Assembly: GCA_019637895.1 (NCBI GenBank)
Contig: JAHBUU010000006.1
Coordinates: 1-40,282, forward strand
Reading direction: 5' to 3'
DNA: 40,282 nt
DNA from: Pseudobdellovibrionaceae bacterium
GTDB taxonomy: Bacteria > Bdellovibrionota > Bdellovibrionia > Bdellovibrionales > Bdellovibrionaceae
Shown: positions 1 through 7,750 of the stretch, piece after piece
Position numbering within the stretch: the stretch's first letter is position 1
How the letters are laid out: each line of letters starts with the position of its first letter
Position numbers and translations under genes: made by a program
The notes under the pieces: model-generated
What the model was told of the DNA's origin: nothing
Database searches by the model: none
What the model saw: the letters and a program-made list of their open reading frames with translations, nothing else

Positions 1-242
1 GCAAGGGCCGATCGGTAGCTGTCACGGTCGCCTTTTTTGATTTCCAGAAGACCATCCACCAGTCCCGTTTTCACAAAGAAATCGCCCAGGCCCTTCCGAC
101 AAACCAAAAGAAGCTTTTCCTCTGGCCACAGGGATTTCATTTTTTTCATCAAGGGAATCGACAACAACAGATCGCCCAGAAAGGCGGTCTGGATCAGAAC
201 ATTGGCTTTCAGGTGAGCTCGGGTTGTTCCGGGTTGTGACAT
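1..242 (-). CDS. Glycosyltransferase family 9 (heptosyltransferase-like), 3' part cut by window edge
   Basis: Only the first 80 codons are in the window; the gene runs off the left edge. The start is the ATG at 242-240, 34 nt inside the end of the upstream GT9 gene, so the two are translationally coupled. The N-terminus reads VLIQTAFLGDLLLSIPLMKK followed by a P-E-E-K-L-L-L-V-C-R-K strand. This is the typical first beta-alpha-beta unit of GT-B fold GT9 enzymes (WaaC/WaaF/WaaQ type), which add heptose or related sugars to LPS core at the cytoplasmic face of the inner membrane. Family membership is based on this N-terminal motif only; donor and acceptor cannot be told. Its place at the end of a lipid A operon fits LPS core assembly. 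Confidence 0.75.
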   Translation of the reverse strand, partial: MSQPGTTRAHLKANVLIQTAFLGDLLLSIPLMKKMKSLWPEEKLLLVCRKGLGDFFVKTGLVDGLLEIKKGDRDSYRSAL

Positions 243-1363
243 GGGGCGGGTCTCTCCTGAAGGCCGAGAAGATCTCGCAAGGACTTTTCCACTTGCTGTA
301 AATCGATTCCATCGTAACACATGACGTCTTTCGAGCAAGTCCTCTTCCAGCATGGGGAACAGGACAGTCCCGATTTGATTTTGACTCCTCGTCCGTAGAT
401 TTCGATCTCTTGCTCGCAGGTTGGACCGAACCAGGCGATCACAGGGATTTTTTGCGATATCGCCAAGTGCATTCCCAAACTATCCCCCGTCACCACCAGA
501 TCACAAGCGGCAACACTGACCAAACCATCCCGGAGACCGCTCTCGGTCGGAGATTCGATCAGATCAAGCCCCTGTGCGATCTTTTGATTTCGCTGACTGT
601 CTTCGGGACCGCCCAGCAAAACGACACGAATTGCCGGGTCCTCTTGAAGCCGCCTCACCAACGCTCGATGAGTTTCGATCGTCCACTTTTTCGCGGCGAT
701 CACATTGCTGCATCCGGTATTGAGCCCCACCACCCGTCGAAGCCCTTGAGAGGACCAGGCATCATGTCGTTCGGCTCGCAAGAGTTCTTCGCTCGACGTC
801 AGAGGAAGATTGTATTCATCACGCTTCCAGGGACCGATTTCGAGCGCTTCGGTGACAAGCTGAATTTCCGATTTTTGATTTCTATGAAATTTCAACTGAT
901 CGTCCAAACCGATCTGCCAAAGTTCCTGGGCGGCCGGTGTCGCAGGACGAATCGCCCCAGTCCTCGGATCCGCAACAAACCCGTAAACCAGATCAGCCTT
1001 GGTCATTGCCAAAACCCCGCTGGCGGCCAACGACTTATCGATCACGAAAGCCGCATCGAAATCCAAGGCCCGTAACGACAACAGGTCCGCAGAATCCGTC
1101 GTCAACACGCGGTCAATCCCTGGATGAGAGCGTAAGAGCTGATCCGCTGGTTTCTGCGTCACCCAGGTCAGATGGGCTCGTGGGAATTTTCGGCGCAAAG
1201 GAGCAATCAAAGCTGTGCTTCGCACCACCGCCCCGAGGGCTCCCAAATGGATCAGTAAGATTCGATTGCTGACCGGGTCTTTGCGCGAACAGGCCTCGTC
1301 ACAACGGTCCGAAAGACCGCAGGGCTTGTATCCCGTAAAGTGCCGACAATCCAAAACCGCCAT
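209..1363 (-). CDS. Glycosyltransferase family 9 protein with two cysteine clusters
   Basis: This 384-aa protein has the GT9 fold signatures: the first-strand motif ILLIHLGALGAVVRSTAL (about residues 35-52), a sugar-nucleotide region with GLNTGCSN (213-220), and TGDSLGMHLA (292-301). GT9 enzymes transfer heptose-like sugars to LPS core. It carries an N-terminal extension before the fold with four Cys (C6, C15, C21, C25) in a DCRHF..Y.PC context, and a second cluster near the C-terminus (C335, C338, C343, C349). The C-terminal CxxC-type cluster is common in a GT9 subset; the N-terminal one resembles a short Cys motif seen ahead of some bacterial glycosyltransferases. It lies 91 nt downstream of the DUF3108 lipoprotein gene and overlaps the next GT9 gene by 34 nt. 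The acceptor is unknown. Confidence 0.85.
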   Translation of the reverse strand: MAVLDCRHFTGYKPCGLSDRCDEACSRKDPVSNRILLIHLGALGAVVRSTALIAPLRRKFPRAHLTWVTQKPADQLLRSHPGIDRVLTTDSADLLSLRALDFDAAFVIDKSLAASGVLAMTKADLVYGFVADPRTGAIRPATPAAQELWQIGLDDQLKFHRNQKSEIQLVTEALEIGPWKRDEYNLPLTSSEELLRAERHDAWSSQGLRRVVGLNTGCSNVIAAKKWTIETHRALVRRLQEDPAIRVVLLGGPEDSQRNQKIAQGLDLIESPTESGLRDGLVSVAACDLVVTGDSLGMHLAISQKIPVIAWFGPTCEQEIEIYGRGVKIKSGLSCSPCWKRTCSKDVMCYDGIDLQQVEKSLRDLLGLQERPAPCHNPEQPELT

Positions 1364-1454
1364 AAAGACAGTTTAACAGCGAGCGACCCGATTCAAAGTC
1401 CGGTTCAATTCAGAAGTCGGCTCCACCGCAGAGAGTGGTGAGGCCTGGCCCTTT

Positions 1455-2525
1455 CTAGGGGGCCTTACCTGGTTTCAACTCGACGATCTCCGAGACCAAG
1501 GTCCCGATCTTGATTTTGGATTCGATCCGCAGAATATGCTTCCGATCGTCATCGGAAAGCCAGATCAGGATGTCGCCGATGGGTTTGAAGTTCCCCTTCA
1601 GGATGATTTCCGGTTTCACGACCACCGCCTTGATCGGGCCCAGATCGGTGTTCAAAACCTCGCGACGAAGGGTCTTGCCTTTGAACACCAGATTCTCGCC
1701 ATCGTCGGCAACACGGAAGGCGTACTCTTTTCCGTCTTCCCAGGCGAAGAGCCGCATGTAAAAAGCGGCCGAGAAAACGTTCTGGGAATAAGGCAGGATC
1801 TCCCATTTCATCTTCTTTTCTTCGACACCGTTTTTCTTGGTGATCTTCTTTTCCCAAAAATTCGCTTCGTTTTTCTCAAAATCGAAAAACGATCTCACTT
1901 CGCGAGCTTGGTTCGATTCCTTCACAGTCATCGTGAAGACTCGTGGAATCAGTTGTTCAAAATCCAGCAAGGCAACAACCTTGTCATCCACGCCGTAAAC
2001 GAGCTTGGAAAAGGTGTCGTAGGTCTTGATGTGCGTGACCAAGTTGTAGGCTTTTTTTCCATTCACCTGCGCAAAGGGATCGACCCGCATCGTGAGGGAT
2101 CCGGCAGAGACTTTGAAATAGCTGACGTCATGAACGACGGTTTCACCGATCCAGAACGGATCCTTCAAGGGGCGACGCCCTTGGAAACCCTTGTCGTCTT
2201 CGAGGTCAGGCTCGCGACGAGCCGGAGCGACGGCTTTCTTGGAGGCCTTCGCCGGAGTTTTCTCGGCGGCCGCTTTCGCGGGAACCGTCTTTTTGGCGCC
2301 TTTCACTGTCTTGGCAGGAGCCGCAGGTTTTTCTTCGGCAGCAGGAGGCGCCGTCGCAATCAAGGCTTCCTCTGTTCCAGGTTCAGCCTCGGGCACCTCG
2401 ATGACCACCGCTCGCTCGAACTCTTTGTCTGGGCGAAGAACGTCCGGGTTCTCGACCTTCAAAAAAGTCGACGCGCAACCCGACAGAAAAATCCCCGCGA
2501 AAATTGCGGTCAATCCGTACTTCAT
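1455..2525 (-). CDS. DUF3108 family outer-membrane lipoprotein
   Basis: I start this 356-aa protein at the ATG at 2525-2523, which overlaps the stop of the acyltransferase gene (ATGA) and has GGAAGGAG about 9 nt upstream. A longer in-frame reading to 2954 exists but lies wholly inside the acyltransferase gene and is rejected. Residues 1-18 form a lipoprotein signal ending in a lipobox (FLSGC). Next comes an Ala/Lys/Pro/Glu-rich disordered linker (about 45-105), then a beta-rich DUF3108 domain from about 115 to the end. DUF3108 proteins are exported and of unknown function, often found beside LPS or cell-wall genes. Its fixed position after the lipid A acyltransferase suggests an envelope role, which is an inference. 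Confidence 0.85.
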   Translation of the reverse strand: MKYGLTAIFAGIFLSGCASTFLKVENPDVLRPDKEFERAVVIEVPEAEPGTEEALIATAPPAAEEKPAAPAKTVKGAKKTVPAKAAAEKTPAKASKKAVAPARREPDLEDDKGFQGRRPLKDPFWIGETVVHDVSYFKVSAGSLTMRVDPFAQVNGKKAYNLVTHIKTYDTFSKLVYGVDDKVVALLDFEQLIPRVFTMTVKESNQAREVRSFFDFEKNEANFWEKKITKKNGVEEKKMKWEILPYSQNVFSAAFYMRLFAWEDGKEYAFRVADDGENLVFKGKTLRREVLNTDLGPIKAVVVKPEIILKGNFKPIGDILIWLSDDDRKHILRIESKIKIGTLVSEIVELKPGKAP

Positions 2526-3409
2526 GGACCGAACTCCTTCCATCGTCGATGCACCCACATCCACTGCTCGGGATGTGATCGAACGATCTGCTCCAGCACA
2601 TTGTTGAAGAGCTGGGTCATTTCGGACATGGCCTCGTCCCGTTCTTTCCCCTCGAAGGGGGTCAGATTCAAAGGTTCCAGACAGCGCAGATGCAATCGGC
2701 CGTCTTCGCCTTCGAAGCTGTAAACGGGAATCACCGGAGCCTTGGTCTTGAGCGCAAAAAGGGCAAGCCCATAGGCCGTTCCCGTGCGCTTTCCGAAAAA
2801 GGTCGACGGGATCCCAAAGGGCCGTCCCATGTATTGATCCAGAACGAAAATCACCAGCGAGTTGCTCTTGAGACCTTTGAGAATTTCGAAAGGCGCCTTC
2901 TCTCCGTGAGGTTCGATGAAACGCATTCCCTGCGCCCCTCGGATCGAAAACCACAGATCATTGAACCATTTCGTTTTAAAAAACTTCGAGATCAAAAAAG
3001 CCGGATGTCCATGCATCGGCAAAAGGCTGGCCGCCACATCCGCCGCCCCCATGTGCAAGGTCAGAATCAAGGCTCCCTTGCCCTTTTCCCGAGCGACTCG
3101 CAGATGCTCTTCACCTTCGACCACGGCGTTCTTTGCGATCCACCGCTGATTCAAACTGGGCAAGGTGAACAGCTCGGCAAAATTGCTCCCAAGCGCGACC
3201 ACGGAACGACGACCGGTTCTGACTTTCCAAGCTGGGGACTTTTCAGGAAACGCGATCGACAGATTGCTCAGAACGATTTTCCGACGAAAGCGTAAAATAT
3301 CGAACCACAGAACTCCCAAGAGGCCGCCCATGAACCGAATCCACGAACGCGGAAACAGGGTCAGGAAGAAGCTAAGCCCTTTCGCGAAGGGATTGACGGA
3401 GGAATTCAT
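2522..3409 (-). CDS. Lipid A biosynthesis lauroyl/myristoyl acyltransferase family (LpxL/LpxM/HtrB)
   Basis: This 295-aa protein belongs to the LpxL/LpxM acyltransferase family, which adds secondary acyl chains from acyl-ACP to the lipid A precursor at the inner membrane. A hydrophobic N-terminal segment (about 10-38) is followed by the FRRKIVLSNL-type motif of the family. The catalytic HX4D box is HMGAAD (H119 to D124), and the C-terminus has the typical HPEQWMWVHRRWK. Length fits the family (about 300 aa). It overlaps lpxK by 38 nt and the DUF3108 gene by 4 nt, so it belongs to the lpx operon. Only one such enzyme is in the window, and whether it makes the LpxL-type or LpxM-type transfer cannot be decided from sequence. 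Confidence 0.93.
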   Translation of the reverse strand: MNSSVNPFAKGLSFFLTLFPRSWIRFMGGLLGVLWFDILRFRRKIVLSNLSIAFPEKSPAWKVRTGRRSVVALGSNFAELFTLPSLNQRWIAKNAVVEGEEHLRVAREKGKGALILTLHMGAADVAASLLPMHGHPAFLISKFFKTKWFNDLWFSIRGAQGMRFIEPHGEKAPFEILKGLKSNSLVIFVLDQYMGRPFGIPSTFFGKRTGTAYGLALFALKTKAPVIPVYSFEGEDGRLHLRCLEPLNLTPFEGKERDEAMSEMTQLFNNVLEQIVRSHPEQWMWVHRRWKEFGP

Positions 3410-4352
3410 AGAACGATTCTACGGATTCCCGCAGGCGAACTTCAAGGGGCAATGCAAGAAGAGGCTGTGAAGAGTCTTTCCACAACGGCCTCAGCTTGAC
3501 CTCGTCCTTTTCAGTGGTCAGCACGATGTCGGCACCGAAAGACTCGGCCCTGGACAGGATCTGACGGACGTCACCGGCCTGATAAGGGTGATGGTCGCGA
3601 AAAATCATCGTATCGAAGGCAAGGCCCGGCGACGAGGCCCGAACAAGGGCTTCAAAGCTCTCGGGGCGCGCAATCGCCGAAACCAAAAGCGCCTTTCCCG
3701 CCAAGCTCTTCGCCTCTAAGAAAGATTCAAAATGAAAAACGGGCTTGCCGACCGGAAGAACAAGGTTCGGCGCCTGACCCAGATTGCACTTGGTCCACAG
3801 AATCCCCTGCGCCCGTCCAAGACCGGCCCAACTCTCGCGGGCCCTCCCCAATGGCAAGGGACGATAGGCTTCTTCTGAATCCGTCGAGTCCAACAAGACA
3901 AGATCGAGATCGCGGTGAAGCGCCCGGTGCTGAAACCCATCATCCACCAAAAGCACATCAACCTGTTCGTGCTTCAGCATCTCTTGCGCCGTCTCGACCT
4001 TGCGGGGTCCAGACCAAACCGGGATCGAAGGATGGGTCTTGGCATACCAAACCGCTTCATCGCCGAAATCGGACTCTGGCGAAGACACCGACAGATCCAC
4101 CCGCCCCGGCTCTCGTCGCGAGGTGCGGTACGAGCGCACCACCAATCCAGGACGATGTCCCTTCGAGGCCAAAAGCGACAAACAAAAGGAGGTCACCGGA
4201 GTCTTGCCGGTTCCACCAACCGTCAGGTTCCCAACGGAAATCACAGGCACAGCCACTTTGGTGACGGACCGGGAACCCCGATCATAGAGGGAGTTATTCA
4301 GCCGGGCGACAGCCCCATAGAGAGAAGAAAGTCCCCCCAGCAGCTTTTTCAT
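3372..4352 (-). CDS. lpxK: Tetraacyldisaccharide 4'-kinase LpxK
   Basis: LpxK phosphorylates the 4' position of the lipid A disaccharide using ATP at the inner membrane. The 326-aa protein shows an N-terminal membrane-associating helix (LLGGLSSLYGAVARLNN), a complete Walker A loop GGTGKTP (46-52), and the family motif DDGFQHR (138-144). A late TTEKDEVKLRP segment is also typical. Length matches the family. It starts inside the lpxB stop (4-nt overlap) and overlaps the acyltransferase by 38 nt. The kinase motifs are intact, so 4'-phosphorylation is predicted. This is notable because the published lipid A of Bdellovibrio bacteriovorus lacks phosphate; a later phosphatase or sugar replacement would be needed if this organism is alike. 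Confidence 0.95.
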   Translation of the reverse strand: MKKLLGGLSSLYGAVARLNNSLYDRGSRSVTKVAVPVISVGNLTVGGTGKTPVTSFCLSLLASKGHRPGLVVRSYRTSRREPGRVDLSVSSPESDFGDEAVWYAKTHPSIPVWSGPRKVETAQEMLKHEQVDVLLVDDGFQHRALHRDLDLVLLDSTDSEEAYRPLPLGRARESWAGLGRAQGILWTKCNLGQAPNLVLPVGKPVFHFESFLEAKSLAGKALLVSAIARPESFEALVRASSPGLAFDTMIFRDHHPYQAGDVRQILSRAESFGADIVLTTEKDEVKLRPLWKDSSQPLLALPLEVRLRESVESFYEFLRQSLRERA

Positions 4353-5497
4353 TTCACAGGATCCAGATATTTTTTAAGAGCCGCCGCCACTCGTTTCGTG
4401 GCACCGCGGTTTCCAAGACGAGTCAAAACCTCGCCCAGACTGTCACGGGTTTTTCGATCATAATCAGGGTCCGACAGGTATCGGTCCATTTCCTGAAATG
4501 CCCGCTCGGGCGTGCAGTCCCATTGGAAAAGCTCGGGCACCACCGCTCGGCCCAAAATCAGATTTGGCAAGCCAAAGAATCCAGGAACGATCAGTCGACC
4601 GATCACGGCCGTCAGCCAGGTGACCTTGTACATGATGATCATCGGCTTTTTCAAAAGCCCAACGAACAAGGTCGCCGTTCCCGAAGTGGCCATCACATAA
4701 TCCGTGATCGCGATCATCTTGGCCGGATCATCTTTCATCACCACATAAGGAATGCGCACGTCCTCGAGATAGGGAAGCAGGTGATCACGCTCGATGGTCG
4801 GAGCGGTCAAAATCAGAATTTTGACTTTCGGATGTTTTCGGCAAAGCAGCTTTGCGGCTTCGAGCTGAATCGGAAAAACGTTTTTCAGCTCTTGGCGGCG
4901 ACTGCCCGGCATCAATCCAACGACGAGATCATCGTCCTGAAATCCGCATTGTTGCCGACGAAGAAGTCGCCATTTCGGATCCTCGAGTTCCAGACTGACC
5001 TCATCCAACAAAGGGTGTCCGATGAACTCGTGAGGAACATTGCGCTCTTTGTAGAAATCGACTTCGAAGGGAAAGAGCAGAAACACATTCTGACAGTATT
5101 TCTTGATTGTCTCGACACGTCCTTTGCGCCAAGCCCAAACCTGAGGCGAGACGTAGTAAACGACGGGAATCCCCATGGCATGCAGCTTTTTGGACAGCAT
5201 CAAATTGAACTCGGGATAATCCATGACGATGGCGACTTTGGGCTTTCGAAGTGCTGCTTCCGCCACGAGCTTGTCAAAAACGCTCTTCAGAAAACTGTAT
5301 TTGGAAACGATCTCGGTGATCCCGATGACCGCCATTTCTTCGGATTTTCCCAGGCGCTCGAAGCCGAGCTTTTCCATGTCCTGGGTCCCCACACCGAAAG
5401 CCTGAACGTCTTCGCCCTCGGCTTTCCAGTGTTCGAGGAGGCGCTGGGCAAACAGAGCGCTCGACGCCTCTGCGGCCACGATCATCACCGAGTTCAC
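4349..5497 (-). CDS. lpxB: Lipid-A-disaccharide synthase LpxB
   Basis: LpxB (GT19) condenses UDP-2,3-diacyl-glucosamine and lipid X into the lipid A disaccharide. The 382-aa length fits. Recognisable blocks are IVMDYPEFNLMLSKKLH, YYVSPQVWAWRKGR, FIGHPLLDEV, GLMPGSRRQE and ATSGTATLF, all standard for LpxB. The usual N-terminal GEASGD box is altered to AEASSAL (residues 9-15), so the second Gly and the Asp are missing (see findings). It overlaps the upstream oxidoreductase gene and the downstream lpxK by 4 nt each. Function as LpxB is very likely given context and core motifs; the changed N-terminal box may reflect an altered acceptor or donor such as a diamino sugar. Confidence 0.94.
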   Translation of the reverse strand: MNSVMIVAAEASSALFAQRLLEHWKAEGEDVQAFGVGTQDMEKLGFERLGKSEEMAVIGITEIVSKYSFLKSVFDKLVAEAALRKPKVAIVMDYPEFNLMLSKKLHAMGIPVVYYVSPQVWAWRKGRVETIKKYCQNVFLLFPFEVDFYKERNVPHEFIGHPLLDEVSLELEDPKWRLLRRQQCGFQDDDLVVGLMPGSRRQELKNVFPIQLEAAKLLCRKHPKVKILILTAPTIERDHLLPYLEDVRIPYVVMKDDPAKMIAITDYVMATSGTATLFVGLLKKPMIIMYKVTWLTAVIGRLIVPGFFGLPNLILGRAVVPELFQWDCTPERAFQEMDRYLSDPDYDRKTRDSLGEVLTRLGNRGATKRVAAALKKYLDPVK

Positions 5498-6420
5498 ACC
5501 GACCGTCCCTGAATGGCCTCGTCGATTTTGGTCACCAACTCAAGAGCGATCAAACCATCTTCGCCAGTCACCACCGGCGAAGCCTTGCCCATGACCGCAT
5601 TGACGAAGGCATCGGTTTCATCTTGAAGCGCATCCCTTTTCGCCACCTGCAAAGTTTCTGTGGCCAAAGGTTCTGCCGTCCCGCCGGAGGGCGTGACGAT
5701 TTCCATCGTCAGAGCACCCGAATCCACGGTGATCGAAGTGCCTTTTTCGAGGACCCGCACCATGCGCGCAGGACGATTCGAAACACGGCTGACACTGATT
5801 CGAGCCAGGGCACCGGTTGAAAGTTCCAACGACACTTCGGCCGCATCCCACGTGGGCTGCAAAACTTTTGAGCCAGAGGCCGTCAAGCTGGTCACCTTGC
5901 CACCCGTCAACCACAGCACCAGATCCAGGTCATGAATCATCAGATCATGAAGAACGCTGACGTCAGCGCCGCGAGCACGGAAGGCCGTGTGGCGAATCAG
6001 ATCGAAAGCCACAGGCTTTTTCAAAGTTTTTTTGAGTTCGATCAAAGACGGATTGAAGCGCTCGATATGTCCCGTGCAAAGCAGGGTTTGCTTTTTGGCA
6101 GCCAAATCCACCAGTTCACGGGCCTGCGGCAAAGTCGCCGCCAGGGGTTTTTCCAAATTGACCGGAATGCCGGCCTCGAGGAACAACCGACCCAATTCGT
6201 AATGAGCCTGGGTGCTGGCCGCGATGGTCACCGCATCGACCTGACCGATCAGATCCTGGGGTTTTTCAAACGCTTTGGTTTGTAATTCCCCGGCGACCAG
6301 TTTTGCATTCTCTGGATTGTGATCGCAGACGCCGACCAGCTCCACCGAGGGATTGTTCGAATACTTTTGCGCATGAAAGCGACCGAGATATCCGACACCA
6401 ATCACTGCGGCTTTGATCAT
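5494..6420 (-). CDS. Gfo/Idh/MocA oxidoreductase, probable GnnA-like UDP-GlcNAc 3-dehydrogenase
   Basis: This 308-aa protein has the Rossmann GxGxxG (VIGVGYLG, residues 6-13), a VCDHNPE strand end, and the EKP motif (90-92) of Gfo/Idh/MocA NAD(P)-dependent sugar dehydrogenases. It sits exactly between lpxA and lpxB with 4-nt overlaps on both sides. In other bacteria a gene of this family in this position (gnnA) oxidises the 3-OH of UDP-GlcNAc, so that an aminotransferase (GnnB) can make the 2,3-diamino sugar used for amide-linked lipid A. No GnnB-like aminotransferase is in the window, so it would have to be encoded elsewhere. The family is certain. The GnnA role is inferred from position and from the reported 2,3-diamino-2,3-dideoxyglucose lipid A of B. 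bacteriovorus. Confidence 0.85.
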   Translation of the reverse strand: MIKAAVIGVGYLGRFHAQKYSNNPSVELVGVCDHNPENAKLVAGELQTKAFEKPQDLIGQVDAVTIAASTQAHYELGRLFLEAGIPVNLEKPLAATLPQARELVDLAAKKQTLLCTGHIERFNPSLIELKKTLKKPVAFDLIRHTAFRARGADVSVLHDLMIHDLDLVLWLTGGKVTSLTASGSKVLQPTWDAAEVSLELSTGALARISVSRVSNRPARMVRVLEKGTSITVDSGALTMEIVTPSGGTAEPLATETLQVAKRDALQDETDAFVNAVMGKASPVVTGEDGLIALELVTKIDEAIQGRSV

Positions 6421-7232
6421 TCGTCGTCTCCCCGACCCGCATTCCGCGAGATCGCGATCCCGCGCTTGGAGGCACGGATGAAATTCACCAGCTCATCGAT
6501 CTGAGGGCTGGGCTGACATTCGTTTTGGATCCGTTCCAACGCACCGGCCACCGTTTCCGAACCCATAATGACGATACGAATGGCTTTGTGGATGTTCTGA
6601 ACTTCTTCACGCGTAAATCCACGGCGCAAAAGTCCCACCTTGTTGGTGGCACGAACCAGGGCCCAATTCCCCTGCGCCCGCGAGAACGGCAGGATGTCTT
6701 TGTTCACGATGGAGCTGCCCGCAATGAAGGCGCCCTTGCCGATCCGGGTGAATTGATTAAAGGCGCAGACGCCCCCGATCACGACACCGTCGTCGACTTC
6801 GCAATGACCCGCCAAATGGCTGTTGTTCGCGATGATGACGTTGTCACCGACGCGGCAATCGTGAGCAATGTGAGTATAAGCCATGAAGAAGCCATTGTTC
6901 CCAACGCGGGTGATGGCTTCGCCTTTGGCGGTGGCGATGTTCACTGTCGAAAACTCACGGAACTTGTTGTTGTTCCCGATAATGAGTTTTGTCGGTTCGC
7001 CTTTGTAAGAGATGTCCTGAGGAGGGCCGCCGATGACGGCGCCTGGAGAGATGTGATTGTTCTCGCCGATTTCGACCACCGAGGTTCGGCAGCCGACGGT
7101 GGCATGTCCTTCCACCACTGTGCCTCGGCCGATCTTCACTTTCCCCTGAATCAGACAATAAGGCCCGATCTCGACATCGGGCCCGATTTCCGCGTCGCCA
7201 GAGACGACGCTGGTGGGATGAATTTTGGCCAT
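6417..7232 (-). CDS. lpxA: Acyl-ACP--UDP-N-acetylglucosamine O-acyltransferase LpxA
   Basis: LpxA performs the first acylation in lipid A synthesis in the cytoplasm. The 271-aa protein is made of left-handed beta-helix hexapeptide repeats (IGPDVEIGPYCLI and so on) with the LpxA landmarks PQDISYKGEPTKL (71-83), REFSTVNIATAKGE, and YTHIAHDCRVG, where H124 aligns with the catalytic His125 of E. coli. A C-terminal helical region with LLRRGFTREEVQNIHKAIR follows. Length is normal. It starts 4 nt after the skp stop. If the neighbouring oxidoreductase is GnnA, the substrate here may be the 3-amino analogue UDP-GlcNAc3N, making an amide instead of an ester. The start is the ATG at 7232. Confidence 0.96.
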   Translation of the reverse strand: MAKIHPTSVVSGDAEIGPDVEIGPYCLIQGKVKIGRGTVVEGHATVGCRTSVVEIGENNHISPGAVIGGPPQDISYKGEPTKLIIGNNNKFREFSTVNIATAKGEAITRVGNNGFFMAYTHIAHDCRVGDNVIIANNSHLAGHCEVDDGVVIGGVCAFNQFTRIGKGAFIAGSSIVNKDILPFSRAQGNWALVRATNKVGLLRRGFTREEVQNIHKAIRIVIMGSETVAGALERIQNECQPSPQIDELVNFIRASKRGIAISRNAGRGDDE

Positions 7233-7236
7233 AGAC

Positions 7237-7737
7237 TCACTTTTCTTTTTCGAAAGCCTTGATCACGTCTTCGGTGAGGTCGTTCGTTTTTTGAGCGTAA
7301 AGAACCATCGCCGTGTTCTCGAGAACCATGTCGAAGCCTTTGTCCTTGGCCACTTTTTCGATCACACGACGCATTTTATCGAGGATCGGCTGAGTGAGGT
7401 CGCGGTCTTTCTTTTGGATCTCTTCTTGAGCCTTACCGACCTGTTGGCGGTACTTCATCATCTCCTCTTGCCACTCCATTTGTTTTTTCTGGAGCGCCTC
7501 TTCGGAGAGGACGGATTTTTTCTTTTCGAGGTCTTCGCCCATTTTTCTTAGGTCGGCCTCTTTCTTTTCCATTTCTTTTTTGCGTTTTGCGAACTCACCT
7601 TCGAGCTCGGACTTCGCTTTTTTACCGGCGGCCGTTGCTTGAACAGCTTTTTGCATATCGACGAAACCGATTTTGGATTCGGCTTGGGCGAAAGAAGCGG
7701 CCAAAACGAACGCGGCGAAAATCATGGTCTTTTTCAT
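7237..7737 (-). CDS. skp: OmpH/Skp family periplasmic chaperone
   Basis: Skp trimers hold unfolded outer-membrane proteins in the periplasm on the way to BamA. The 166-aa protein has a signal peptide (MKKTMIFAAFVLAASFAQA), the family motif KIGFVDMQKAVQATAAGKKA, and a long charged coiled-coil arm (about 45-115) rich in K/E. It returns to KVAKDKGFDMVLENTAMVLYA and the DLTEDVIKAF ending typical of OmpH. It lies 13 nt after bamA and 4 nt before lpxA, the normal bamA-skp-lpx order, but without lpxD and fabZ. The start is ATG at 7737 after AAGGGGTAGATTACA. Confidence 0.94.
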   Translation of the reverse strand: MKKTMIFAAFVLAASFAQAESKIGFVDMQKAVQATAAGKKAKSELEGEFAKRKKEMEKKEADLRKMGEDLEKKKSVLSEEALQKKQMEWQEEMMKYRQQVGKAQEEIQKKDRDLTQPILDKMRRVIEKVAKDKGFDMVLENTAMVLYAQKTNDLTEDVIKAFEKEK

Positions 7738-7750
7738 TGTAATCTACCCC

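Noticed and set aside
2526-2954. N-terminal extension of the DUF3108 gene
   Set aside because: It lies within the acyltransferase gene in another frame, and the lipoprotein signal with RBS starts at 2525.
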